Assembly (NCBI RefSeq): GCF_015500095.1
Contig: NZ_CP062983.1
Span: 5,208,001 to 5,272,000, forward strand
Length of the DNA: 64,000 nt
Source: Phototrophicus methaneseepsis
Lineage (GTDB): Bacteria > Chloroflexota > Anaerolineae > Aggregatilineales > Phototrophicaceae
Reading direction: 5' to 3'
A program made the position numbers and the translations under genes. The notes beneath the pieces were generated by a model. The model saw only the letters and a list, made by a program, of their open reading frames with translations, made no database searches and was not told the origin of the DNA. This document shows, in pieces, positions 21,908 to 30,382 of this stretch. The first letter of the stretch is position 1; every line of letters begins with the position of its first letter.

Positions 21908-23176
21908 TTATATACGTGGGTAGCCTGTACGCTGGAGTTCTTCCGCAGATTGTTTGAGTAAGTCGTGCATGGCATCAAAGATGATGACGGGGACACCACC
22001 ACCCAGCCGATCACGCCCACGCAGCGCTTCTTCAATTTCCTTGACGGCACGCCAGGGATTACCCATATCCCGGTGCTGTACCTGCCGGATGACGACAATT
22101 CCCATCATAACAAGCGGCACATAGACATAGTTGAGGTCAGGTGAATTAGTGCCCTTTAACCAGGCGAGGAGCTTATCTGCATAGACGGTACGCTCGCCAA
22201 AGTGGCCCAGGTTCAGGCGGGCGCGCGGCTGTACCAGCCTGAAACCGAGCAAAACGGCATCATAAACGACAGCGTCATATAGTTCATTCGCGACGAGTTC
22301 TTTACGCGATTTCTTCGCCAGGGATTTATCCTGCGCTAATAGTTGGCAGAGGGTGCGGAACCAGCGCATATTGTGCAGCGGCAATGCACGCTCTCGCTCC
22401 GGGGCTTTTTCCACAACATAAGCCAGAGCACGAGCGATCATCTGCACCTCACCAGGATGTAATGGCATCCCGCGCACGCCAAAACGCTCAGCGGTGGCTT
22501 CGCCCAATGCTTCCCAGGTCAGGTCTTTAGTAACAGCGATCTTCTGGGCGAGATCCAGGTTTTGCTGGGCAAGCTCGGATTCACGCTCCGCCTGAATCTG
22601 GGACCAGATGACATCATAGCGATATTCAGGCTTTGCCAGGTTGGCTGGCAGCTTCTTGGCGGTAAGTTTAAACATGATCTGGTGGCGGTTATTGGTGCGC
22701 TCGTCATTATAGAGGTAGGCGACATCTTTCAGCACCTGGACGCGAAACGGTGATACAGCCAATACAGAAGGCGGCGGCCCACCATGTGCCGGGCGAATCA
22801 TATGATTCTTAGGCTGGTTCAGAATGCGCATAATCAGCCGCACGGGCACGTTCACATCCACGAGAGGGTCAACCACGACCAGCGGCAAGTGCAGCACAGC
22901 GACTTCCCCTGGCCCGAGTTGCTCGCTAGCTTCTGGGCGAAGGATATGGGCCTTTAATTCTTTGCCCCCCGGCAATTTGGTGGGCAGTTCAATATTGACC
23001 TGGAACTGCACATCATCCTGCACCATATTCTGCACAATGACGATTACTTCAGTCGGTTGGTTGATGTAGACCTGCCGCGGGAAGATACCCACTGCATATT
23101 GGATTGGCCCCAGTGAAAAGCGTTTGCCTGAGGTAATACTACCCAGCACATCTGGATAGATAAGTTGAAATGCCAT
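21908..23176 (-). CDS. conserved protein of unknown function
   Basis: 422 residues, soluble, no signal peptide. Residues ~1-150 are beta-rich and read like an Ig-like or cohesin-like domain (PRQVYINQPTEVIVIVQNMVQDDVQFQVNIELP). Residues ~150-400 are helical with many charged residues, and the end carries a Gly-rich turn (RGRDRLGGGVPVIIFDAMHDLL). I recognise no named family. It follows the leucine-rich-repeat gene in the same direction with a gap of about 120 bases, so the two may be co-transcribed. The upstream region of the second clpC lies beyond its stop. Confidence 0.6.
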   Translation of the reverse strand: MAFQLIYPDVLGSITSGKRFSLGPIQYAVGIFPRQVYINQPTEVIVIVQNMVQDDVQFQVNIELPTKLPGGKELKAHILRPEASEQLGPGEVAVLHLPLVVVDPLVDVNVPVRLIMRILNQPKNHMIRPAHGGPPPSVLAVSPFRVQVLKDVAYLYNDERTNNRHQIMFKLTAKKLPANLAKPEYRYDVIWSQIQAERESELAQQNLDLAQKIAVTKDLTWEALGEATAERFGVRGMPLHPGEVQMIARALAYVVEKAPERERALPLHNMRWFRTLCQLLAQDKSLAKKSRKELVANELYDAVVYDAVLLGFRLVQPRARLNLGHFGERTVYADKLLAWLKGTNSPDLNYVYVPLVMMGIVVIRQVQHRDMGNPWRAVKEIEEALRGRDRLGGGVPVIIFDAMHDLLKQSAEELQRTGYPRI

Positions 23177-23299
23177 GGATATATCCCCCTTGGGCTGATG
23201 AGGCTAGCACATAGCCTAAGCCCTGCGCTTCGTATGTGAGCCCTGCGCAGATGATGAACATGTATTGTCTATGATCCTTGAATTGTAGCGGCACTGTCT

Positions 23300-24415
23300 T
23301 TATTTGAAAACTAAACAGCCCCGCGCCTCAAGATCATCGAGCCATGGCGGATACGCAACGATAGGGTTCCAACGTAAATCCAGCTTTTGGAGATGGGGCA
23401 GTTCCGCCAATGAGGATGGTAAGATAGTCAGGTTATTGGCGCGCAAGTCAAGTTCTAGCAGATTCGATAACCCGCCGATGCTATCTGGCAAGCTGCCGAG
23501 AGCGTTATTGCGCAGGTTGAGTGACCAGAGCTGCTTCAGATTATGGACGCTATCCGGCAGTGCCGACAAACTGTTCCCCTGCAAATCGAGCTTGCGCAGA
23601 TGATGCAGGCCGCCCATAGAATGCGGCAGTGCCGTAAGGCGGTTATTCATCACATGCAATTCGCGCAGGCTCCCCAGATGACCGATACCCTCCGGCAAAC
23701 TGCTTAAGCGATTATTGTATAAGCGCAGTTCGACCAGATTGGACAGTTCCCCCACCCAGTCCGGCAAGCTCGTAAGCTGATTATCAGTCAGGTTGAGGTA
23801 CCGCAGTGACCGCAAGTGGCGCAGATTATCAGGCACATCCTGCAACTGACCATCGCTAGCATAGAGAATTTCCAGCCGAGCTAGACGACCCAACCCCGGC
23901 GGCAGTTCCAGCAGATTTTTATTATGCCCCAGGTCCAGAATGCGTAGATTGGGTAAATCGCCAAGGGCGTCTGGCAGCGTCTGGAACTGGTCGCTATGAA
24001 TATAAAGCTGTTCTAAGCCTTGCAGTCGGCCTATGCGCGCATCGAGTGAAGCTAAGGGGTTTTCGCCAAGGAAGAGAATACGCAGGTTACGTAAAGACCA
24101 GAACGAATCTGGCAGATGATCAAGCCGATTCTCGTTCAGGTTGAGCGTTTGCAGGTGCCATAAACGGCCTATCTGCTCCGGTAGGGCCGATAATGTATTT
24201 TGCGCTAGATACAGTGCGCGCAAATGAGCGAGTTCACGGATGTTCCCTGGCAAGGCTTGCAGGCCACCCTGTTGGATGGCTAAGGCAACCACATGCCCAT
24301 CCTCCACAACGTAACCTTGCTGCACTGCCGCGATCTGGTCTGCGGAGACAGCAGGCAGCGGCTCCGCCCGGTTGAGCAATGTCGCTATTTGGAAGAGAAC
24401 ATCTTTTTCAGCCAT
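23300..24415 (-). CDS. leucine-rich repeat protein
   Basis: 371 residues, almost wholly leucine-rich repeats of about 23 residues with the bacterial consensus L-x-x-L-x-L-x-x-N-x-L-x-x-LP-x-x-I-G-x-L; I count about 13 between residues 50 and 360. The first 45 residues are helical and act as a cap. No signal peptide or membrane helix is seen, so it is probably cytoplasmic and used for protein binding. Repeats such as LDLGHNKNLLELPPGL contain Asn at the ladder position. It precedes the conserved unknown gene at 21908. Confidence 0.88.
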   Translation of the reverse strand: MAEKDVLFQIATLLNRAEPLPAVSADQIAAVQQGYVVEDGHVVALAIQQGGLQALPGNIRELAHLRALYLAQNTLSALPEQIGRLWHLQTLNLNENRLDHLPDSFWSLRNLRILFLGENPLASLDARIGRLQGLEQLYIHSDQFQTLPDALGDLPNLRILDLGHNKNLLELPPGLGRLARLEILYASDGQLQDVPDNLRHLRSLRYLNLTDNQLTSLPDWVGELSNLVELRLYNNRLSSLPEGIGHLGSLRELHVMNNRLTALPHSMGGLHHLRKLDLQGNSLSALPDSVHNLKQLWSLNLRNNALGSLPDSIGGLSNLLELDLRANNLTILPSSLAELPHLQKLDLRWNPIVAYPPWLDDLEARGCLVFK

Positions 24416-24426
24416 GACAGCCTGTC

Positions 24427-25188
24427 TTAAGTGCGCAAGTAAGACGCGCCGTTGACATCAATAATCGCCCCTGTGCTGAACTCAGCCCCTTCTGAGGCAA
24501 GGAACAGCGCGGCATAGGCGACTTCTTCCGGCTTGGCAACGCGCTTTAGCGGGCTCTGGTTACGGATGCCATCACCATCCGGCCCGCTGAGATGATCGGT
24601 TACCATATCGGTTTCTACAAAGCCGGGGGCTACGGTCCCAATGAAGATATTATAAGGTGCAAGTGCCTTCGCCAGCGACTGCCCCATGCTGTTCATACCC
24701 GCTTTGCTGGCCCCATAAGCCGGGGCCGTCGGCTCCCCACGAAAAGCGCCCCGCGACGAAATATTGACGATGCGCCCACCGCCACGCCGGATCATATACT
24801 GAGCCGCGCAGTAGATGGCATTGGCCGGCCCCATCAAGTTCGTATCAATAATCTGCTGCCAGGTGCGCTGCCACTCTTCATAGGTCACATCCGTCAGTGG
24901 ATGTTCTTCATAGATACCCGCGTTATTAATCAGAATATCCATGCCATCCATCGCCTTGACGACGACATCAACCATACGGCGCACTTCTTCCGGCTGGGAC
25001 ATATCAGCCTGTACAACGATATGCTTATTGCCGGGCAGCATTGCCGCTGTTTCCTGGGCGGCTTCTCGGTTGCGATGATAATGAACAGCAATCTGGGCCC
25101 CGCGTTGGGCGAAGAGCAGCGCAATCGCCCGGCCAATCCCGCGAGAAGCCCCTGTGACTAAGACGGTTTTATCGGTGAAATCCATCAT
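24427..25188 (-). CDS. short-chain dehydrogenase/reductase (FabG-like)
   Basis: 253 residues from ATG at 25188 or 25185; the frame runs on to 25380 but the Rossmann start VLVTGASRGIGRA sits properly only from here. TGxxxGxG binds NAD(P); NNAG follows at about residue 90; the catalytic Ser is in IVNISSRG and Tyr/Lys in PAYGASKAG (YxxxK). Family members reduce 3-oxoacyl or other ketones. The C-terminus (FSTGAIIDVNGASYLRT) is typical of FabG relatives. It is eleven bases upstream of the leucine-rich-repeat protein's start and divergent from the nitroreductase. Confidence 0.88.
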   Translation of the reverse strand: MMDFTDKTVLVTGASRGIGRAIALLFAQRGAQIAVHYHRNREAAQETAAMLPGNKHIVVQADMSQPEEVRRMVDVVVKAMDGMDILINNAGIYEEHPLTDVTYEEWQRTWQQIIDTNLMGPANAIYCAAQYMIRRGGGRIVNISSRGAFRGEPTAPAYGASKAGMNSMGQSLAKALAPYNIFIGTVAPGFVETDMVTDHLSGPDGDGIRNQSPLKRVAKPEEVAYAALFLASEGAEFSTGAIIDVNGASYLRT

Positions 25189-25438
25189 ATGACGTATCCC
25201 GTGTAGCAGTTCAATAACAAAAGAGAGTGCCTTACATGAAGCACCCCCTAATGGTACGTCTTCTGCCTGATTTTGGCGATAGCGCCAAATGCCTGCTTGC
25301 ATAAATACCAGCCACTTAGCACATAACACTGAAAGAGCCTCCCCACGAAGTAAGATCAATACCATTTGATGATGTCTCACTCATAAGCCTGTTATAATCC
25401 CGAACAAGAATATCGATACCCTATATGAGGAAGTGCTT

Positions 25439-26203
25439 ATGCCACAGACTGACACCGTCACCAGTACGCCCACCCTAGAGGCACTCTTCAACCATGTCAC
25501 GATCCGTAACTTCACTAAAGAAGATATTTCTCCGAGCGTGATAACCACCTTGCTGAATGCCGCCCGGCGCAGTCCTACATCATCCAATATGCAAGCTTAT
25601 AGCCTCGTCGTTGTGCGCGACCAGGAGAAAAAAGCGAAGCTGGCAGAGCTAGCAGGAGATCAGCGCCACGTGGCTGAATGCCCCGTATTCATCGCCGTAT
25701 GTGCTGATGTCTACCGCCTCAAGAAAGCCGCAGAAATGCACGGCAAGACGCTGGCACAAAATACTGAAAATACGATGATCGCTACGATTGACGCGGCTCT
25801 GGTTGGTATGTCGCTCTCGACAGCTGCGGAATCCATCGGCCTAGGGGCGGTTATGATTGGCTCCATGCGCAACGACCCGGAACTGGCCGGGAAACTGCTC
25901 GGATTGCCAAAAGGGGTATACGTGGTTTATGGCTTGTGCCTGGGTTGGCCGGATGAAGATTTGCGCCCCGCGCAAAAACCGCGCCTACCCGAAGAACTGG
26001 TCATCCATTATGAGCACTATAGCACAGAAGACCCCACCCCGCTGTTAAAACAGCATGACGCAGATCTCGCTATCCATTACAACAAACTGGGCCGCAATCT
26101 CCATCAATCCGCCTGGACGGGCGTCATGGCCGATAAATTCAGCACGCCCAAGCGCCCCTGGCTGCGCGCCGTCCTTGAAAAGATGGGCTTCTCCTTCGAG
26201 TAA
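25439..26203 (+). CDS. NADPH-dependent nitroreductase (NfsA/Frp-like)
   Basis: 254 residues from the ATG at 25439, which has GAGGAAG upstream; the GTG two codons earlier is less well placed. The N-terminal HVTIRNFTKEDISPSVITTLLNAARRSPTSSNMQAY segment is the FMN-binding signature of the NfsA/FRP subgroup, with RxF..I and SSSN-like residues. The middle has GLCLGWPDED, typical of the same group. It should reduce nitro compounds or quinones with NADPH through bound FMN, as a cytoplasmic dimer. It is divergent from the SDR gene. Confidence 0.88.
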   Translation: MPQTDTVTSTPTLEALFNHVTIRNFTKEDISPSVITTLLNAARRSPTSSNMQAYSLVVVRDQEKKAKLAELAGDQRHVAECPVFIAVCADVYRLKKAAEMHGKTLAQNTENTMIATIDAALVGMSLSTAAESIGLGAVMIGSMRNDPELAGKLLGLPKGVYVVYGLCLGWPDEDLRPAQKPRLPEELVIHYEHYSTEDPTPLLKQHDADLAIHYNKLGRNLHQSAWTGVMADKFSTPKRPWLRAVLEKMGFSFE

Positions 26204-26281
26204 GCGCCGGACGAAGAGATGCCGGACGCATCAGCGTCATGGCGCCATGCCAGGTTTGTACGATAGGCCATTAAATCGAAA

Positions 26282-26424
26282 CGCCCGCAGGTTGTTAGCC
26301 TGCGGGCGCGGTCCGTTCGGAGCTACCACCCTAAGTGGCTACTCCTCTAGAGGTGGTAGATCTCAGAGGGTAGCCCCCTTATGACCATTCATTCTGAATC
26401 ACCTCCTTCACTATGTGGACAGTT
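26282..26424 (-). ncRNA. candidate small RNA or small-peptide transcript
   Basis: About 143 nucleotides bounded by a consensus promoter (26431-26459) and a 10-bp GC-rich terminator hairpin (26282-26308) with a TTTCGATTT tail. The RNA opens with an extended Shine-Dalgarno AAGGAGGTGAT (26398-26408) nine bases before an ATG at 26392 that heads a nine-codon frame, MNGHKGATL. Beyond it two stems interleave: ctaccacc 26323-26330 with ggtggtag 26352-26359, and ggctac 26337-26342 with gtagcc 26370-26375, which would make an H-type pseudoknot. No coding gene follows on this strand. It matches no RNA family I know; it could be a regulator, a peptide gene, or an attenuated leader that has lost its gene. 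Confidence 0.5.
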
Positions 26425-26430
26425 AGGCGA

Positions 26431-26459
26431 ATCATAGCGCGCTTTGCATGACTTGTCAA
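26431..26459 (-). promoter_or_regulatory. consensus sigma-70 promoter
   Basis: On the minus strand TTGACA (26454-26459), a 17-base spacer and TATGAT (26431-26436). It matches the housekeeping consensus at 11 of 12 positions with ideal spacing and drives the small transcript below it. Confidence 0.75.
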
Positions 26460-26627
26460 GAAGGATTTGACCCGTCAATGCCCATTGACATCTCTGATGC
26501 TATCTTGTTAACACATTTCTTATGACGTAAGAAGCCAAATTCATGCAATTTACCGTCATAATAATGGCTGCCATGCCCCAGGCCAACACCACTTGCCGGG
26601 AACCTCCAAAAAGAGTAAAACAGGGCC

Positions 26628-27128
26628 ATGACATTATCCCAGGTCCTCACGCGCCGCCGCTGGCTGCTCAAAGCCCATAATCAGCATATTGTCGTTGTTC
26701 GTGGCAACAATGAGCGGTTTGTCCATCCACTGATGAAGGCGCTCATCTGGGCCATGTACCTGCCAGATTATCCCAACAGCACGATTGAAGTACGCATCGA
26801 GGATCGCTATAAGCCGGATGTCGTCGCCTTTGCACCGGATGATGTGCGCTTCAGGGAGAATGAGCCTATCTTTTGGGGTGAGGCTGGGCAAGTCGGACGG
26901 GCGAAGATCGAAGCGCTGGTCCGCCGCTATCCAGATACGCACTTCGCCATAGGAAAATGGAACACACGCCTCAAGCCTTATGCCGGTATCATCGCTAAAG
27001 CGCTGAACGGCGTCAAACGTCATGCCCCTTTCGATCTCATCAGCTTCCCGGAGCACAGCGCGGATTTTGTCAATGACGATGGCCTGATTCATATCCATCA
27101 TGAAGATGTCATCTGGCAGCGCTTTTAG
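26628..27128 (+). CDS. YaeQ-like protein (PD-(D/E)xK nuclease fold)
   Basis: 166 residues. The core VRIEDRYKPDVVAF followed 30 residues later by PIFWGEAGQVGRAKI has the PD...ExG pattern of the YaeQ branch of PD-(D/E)xK nucleases, and the Ala/Gly-Gln stretch with a following basic helix is as in YaeQ. No nuclease activity is proven for YaeQ itself. The antisense frame across it lacks a ribosome site. It precedes the YcaQ-like glycosylase in the same direction by 75 bases, consistent with a small DNA-metabolism group. Confidence 0.65.
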   Translation: MTLSQVLTRRRWLLKAHNQHIVVVRGNNERFVHPLMKALIWAMYLPDYPNSTIEVRIEDRYKPDVVAFAPDDVRFRENEPIFWGEAGQVGRAKIEALVRRYPDTHFAIGKWNTRLKPYAGIIAKALNGVKRHAPFDLISFPEHSADFVNDDGLIHIHHEDVIWQRF

Positions 27129-27202
27129 AATATTTGTGCTACAATGGACAGCACTTGTTACGCAGCACCTTGTGCCTGCCTTCTCGTCTATTGGAGTGCG
27201 CT

Positions 27203-28441
27203 ATGTCTGACTTGCCCACTGGAACGCTCAAGCTGACAAACCAGGAACTACGCCGTCTGGTCATCGTTAAACAGCATCTTTCCGCCGCAGAAAAACCCAC
27301 GATGCTGGATACCATCCGCGATATTGGCTGCCTGCAACTGGATCCCATCAGCGCCGTCGAACGCAGCCATATGCTGGTACTGTGGAGTCGCATTGGCCCA
27401 TACGATGAAGCAGACCTGAACAAGCTCATTTATGAAGACCGCGCATTGTTCGAGTATTGGGCACACGTGGCATCCATCGTGCCAACACAGGACTATCCCC
27501 TGCATCAATATCGTATGGAGCGTTACCCAAGGCGCTGGTATGCTCAGTTCAAAGCATGGTGGGATGAAGTCGAAGCCGGTGATCCGCCGCTGAGCCAATA
27601 TGTGCTGGCAACGCTGCGAGAAAATGGCCCCATGAATACCAAGGATTTTGAAGATAAGACCGTCGGTTTTGGGCCGTCGTCAGGCTGGACGAGTGGGCGT
27701 AACATCAACCGCATGATGGATATGCTATGGGCACAGGGCAAAGTCATGGTCACAAAACGGCGCGGCAAACAGCGCTATTGGGACCTGGCTGAACGATGCC
27801 TGCCGGAGTGGGCCCCGCGCGAAACGCGCACAGATGACGAGCACACCTATCTGGCCGCCCAACGAGCGATCAAATCTTTAGGCGCAGCCACCGCACGCCA
27901 GATTAACCTGCATTTCGTCCGCGACCGCTACCCTAACCTGCAAGCGAACCTCGACCGCCTGGTGACTGATGAGCGCCTGATCCCCGTCGAAATAGAAGGC
28001 CAGAAGGGCAACTGGTACATGCATACAGACGATTTGCCTGTGCTGGAAAATATCCGTTCCGGCGGATTCCAGCCCAGGACGACGCTGCTCTCCCCCTTTG
28101 ATAACCTCATCTGCGACCGAGACCGCACAGAGCAGTTGTGGAACTTCTATTTCCGTATCGAAATTTACGTTCCCAAAGATAAGCGCGAGTTCGGTTACTA
28201 TGTGCTGCCTATCCTGTATGGTGATGATCTCATTGGGCGTATTGACCCCAAGTTTGACCGCAAGAGCAAGACGCTGCACGTCTACAATATCTACGCAGAA
28301 GATGACGCCCCCGATAGCGACGAAGTCGTTGATAGCATCTTCAGCAGCATTCAATCGCTGGCGCGCTTCCTGGGGGCAAACCAGATTGTTGTGGAAAATG
28401 TCCCTCAAAAATGGGCCAAGCTGCGTCAAAACCTGGCATGA
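27203..28441 (+). CDS. winged-helix DNA glycosylase, YcaQ/AlkX family
   Basis: 412 residues from the ATG at 27203 with TTGGAG upstream; the frame starts earlier but without support. The HTH_42 family fold is visible: N-terminal winged helices (LTNQELRRLVIVKQHL), the catalytic Gln-x-Asp motif as QLDPISAVERSHMLVLWSRIG, and a late GYYVLPILYGDDLIGRIDPK beta-barrel segment. QxD marks the YcaQ branch, which unhooks interstrand crosslinks, rather than the QxQ AlkZ branch. It lies between the YaeQ-like gene and a DnaQ-like exonuclease. Confidence 0.88.
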   Translation: MSDLPTGTLKLTNQELRRLVIVKQHLSAAEKPTMLDTIRDIGCLQLDPISAVERSHMLVLWSRIGPYDEADLNKLIYEDRALFEYWAHVASIVPTQDYPLHQYRMERYPRRWYAQFKAWWDEVEAGDPPLSQYVLATLRENGPMNTKDFEDKTVGFGPSSGWTSGRNINRMMDMLWAQGKVMVTKRRGKQRYWDLAERCLPEWAPRETRTDDEHTYLAAQRAIKSLGAATARQINLHFVRDRYPNLQANLDRLVTDERLIPVEIEGQKGNWYMHTDDLPVLENIRSGGFQPRTTLLSPFDNLICDRDRTEQLWNFYFRIEIYVPKDKREFGYYVLPILYGDDLIGRIDPKFDRKSKTLHVYNIYAEDDAPDSDEVVDSIFSSIQSLARFLGANQIVVENVPQKWAKLRQNLA

Positions 28442-28493
28442 GTGGGGTATAATATAAGCCTATCATCATGCAAATAAGATAGATACACGCTCT

Positions 28494-29084
28494 ATGACGC
28501 GATACATCCGTAACGCCAACCCAAACCCGCGCGATAAAGAGAAAGTTCAGGCATGGGCGATTGAACTGCTAGAAACAGGCTTTTACGTGCTGGATACAGA
28601 GACAACTGGCCTGGGCAAGCAGGATGAAATCGTACAGATTGGCATCGTTGATCAGCATGGGCACACCATCGTGAACAGCCTGATCAAGCCAACGCAGCCA
28701 ATCCCATATGGGGCCAGCGCGATCCATGGCATTTACGATAAGGATGTCATCAGCGCGCCGGACTTCGCGGACTTGTATGTATCGCTTTCCAGCACGCTCG
28801 CCGGTATGCCGATGGTTGCCTATAATGTCGATTTTGACTGGCGCATGCTCGTGCAAAGTGCGGGTCGGTTCGGCCTACCGCCCCTACGCACAGGTATGCG
28901 TCACTGTGCGATGAAGCAGTACGCCCGCTACAAAGGCCAGAAGAACGCCAATGGCAGCTATCGCTGGCATAAGCTTGCTGTCGCTGCCAAGCAGGAGCGT
29001 ATCAAGGTCGAGAATGCACACGATGCCCTGGGCGACTGCCGCATGACACTGGCACTCATTTATAAAATGGCAGGTCGCTTATGA
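28494..29084 (+). CDS. DnaQ-like 3'-5' exonuclease (DEDDh)
   Basis: 196 residues. ExoI is LDTETTGLGKQDEIVQIG (catalytic Asp and Glu), ExoII contains the NVDFDWRML Asp, and ExoIII is HDALGDC (His-x4-Asp), so all four acidic residues and the general-base His are present. The DEDDh group removes mismatched 3' ends or acts on RNA; as a free-standing domain of ordinary size it may be an epsilon-like subunit or an independent nuclease. The stop overlaps the next start (ATGA), so the two are translationally coupled. Confidence 0.88.
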   Translation: MTRYIRNANPNPRDKEKVQAWAIELLETGFYVLDTETTGLGKQDEIVQIGIVDQHGHTIVNSLIKPTQPIPYGASAIHGIYDKDVISAPDFADLYVSLSSTLAGMPMVAYNVDFDWRMLVQSAGRFGLPPLRTGMRHCAMKQYARYKGQKNANGSYRWHKLAVAAKQERIKVENAHDALGDCRMTLALIYKMAGRL

Positions 29085-29539
29085 TCTGGGGCGTCTTCCA
29101 GCATTTGCGCATCGTAACAACAACGCCAGGGCGGCTCGTCCTGAGAGAACTGCCTTTGCTAGAGTGGTTGATGGCTTTTGCTGTCATGCTGCTGGGGTTC
29201 AACTTCATCATCATGAATATGACCATCACCGCTGTGGGGGCCTTCCTGGTCGCGCTGGTCATCGTGATGTCCAGTCGCAGCCGAATCTTGATCTTTGACG
29301 CTGCTGACCGGGAACTGCGTATTCTCTTTCAATATCCCTTGCGGCAGCGCGTCGTCAACCAGATTCCCTTAGCGCAAATTGACCGCGCCTATCTCAGCAA
29401 AGATGATAACGACAGCACACAAATCATCTTAGTGACACAGCGCGGCGATATGGGCCTGAGCGTCTACAGCCGCGATAACCGCCCCTGGAAAGAGGATATT
29501 TGCAAAGCGATCAACGACTTCTTGCGCAGTCAAAGCTAA
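29081..29539 (+). CDS. small membrane protein coupled to the exonuclease
   Basis: 152 residues. Two hydrophobic helices at about 25-42 and 44-65 precede a soluble C-terminal domain of about 85 residues that is beta-rich (ELRILFQYPLRQRVVNQIPLAQIDRAYLSK), resembling a PH-like domain. No named family is recognised. Its start overlaps the exonuclease stop by four bases, so the pair is co-expressed, though I see no functional reason for it. Confidence 0.65.
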   Translation: MIWGVFQHLRIVTTTPGRLVLRELPLLEWLMAFAVMLLGFNFIIMNMTITAVGAFLVALVIVMSSRSRILIFDAADRELRILFQYPLRQRVVNQIPLAQIDRAYLSKDDNDSTQIILVTQRGDMGLSVYSRDNRPWKEDICKAINDFLRSQS

Positions 29540-29756
29540 TTGTAGAATCTCTCACTCATTTGCTTATCCTTCAATCGCGCCACAAAATTTCAACATAAAA
29601 ATAACAGATTCTTAAGGTCTATGCATCTATCTAAGCGCTATAGTGATGCTGGCACGAATGCCGCAGTAACAACGTATAGATGATGACTGTACATGCCCAT
29701 TGCAATGCAACGTGTTCCTACACGGCGCCATTGCAAATTTGATGGAGACAATTTCA

Positions 29757-30266
29757 ATGAAAAAGTGGATTGCTTGCTGTTTTATCATGCTCACCCTAGC
29801 CGCCTGTGGTGCACAGGGCAGCAGCGAGCAAGTCAATGCAACACAGGATGCAGATGCCCCTATCTTCTCTGTTGAAGTCACGGGCACTATCGAAACAACG
29901 CTGGCCTCGCCAGATGATATGTCCCGTTTCTGGTCTGATGATTACGATACATCATCCCCTATGACGACCCTTTGGATTGGCGATGGCGAGAACTATTCGC
30001 TGAATATCATTTTCTTCGGCCAGGATGTCCCTGAATCCGGCACCTATACCATCACAGATTATCCCTACGACTCAGATGGTCGTGGTACTGTCTATGCGGA
30101 TTTCACAGGCTTAACGGATTTTGATGCTTCAGACACGGCCAGCGGGACAATCACACTTGAACGCAGCGACCAGACTTACAGCGGCACCTTTTCTTACCAG
30201 GTCGCGGGCACCCATGCGGGCGAATCCGTCACCGTGACGGGGACCTTCTCCAACTTCGAGCTATAA
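29757..30266 (+). CDS. secreted lipoprotein of unknown function
   Basis: 169 residues from the ATG at 29757 (GGAGA nine bases upstream); the longer frame to 29700 lacks a ribosome site. A lipobox LAAC (Cys20) marks a lipoprotein. The mature protein is beta-rich with Thr/Gly/Ser strands (SGTITLERSDQTYSGTFSYQVAG), similar in style to small beta-sandwich lipoproteins, and has no cysteines besides the lipid one. The ligand is not known. Its upstream region (29540-29756) has no gene. Confidence 0.75.
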   Translation: MKKWIACCFIMLTLAACGAQGSSEQVNATQDADAPIFSVEVTGTIETTLASPDDMSRFWSDDYDTSSPMTTLWIGDGENYSLNIIFFGQDVPESGTYTITDYPYDSDGRGTVYADFTGLTDFDASDTASGTITLERSDQTYSGTFSYQVAGTHAGESVTVTGTFSNFEL

Positions 30267-30272
30267 ACAGAT

Positions 30273-30316
30273 CAACCCGCCGCCTACTACTGGACTTCTG
30301 CCAGGTGGGCGGTTCT
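30273..30316 (+). terminator. probable terminator after the lipoprotein gene
   Basis: An imperfect hairpin (aacccgccgcct / aggtgggcggtt) with one-base bulges is followed by TTCTTGCTTTT, seven bases past the stop codon. Confidence 0.5.
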
Positions 30317-30382
30317 TGCTTTTCCGATGCACTGGCCCTATGATGCAGTTGAAGGCCAACAGAGGTCATAGGGGAATAGACT

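Noticed and set aside
26461-26480. A tRNA T-arm-like stretch (gggtcaaatcc on the minus strand)
   Set aside because: No matching acceptor stem, anticodon arm or D arm could be built around it.
26456-26671. 71-residue minus-strand open frame overlapping the small-RNA promoter
   Set aside because: No ribosome site, poor composition and it overlaps the start of the YaeQ-like gene on the other strand.
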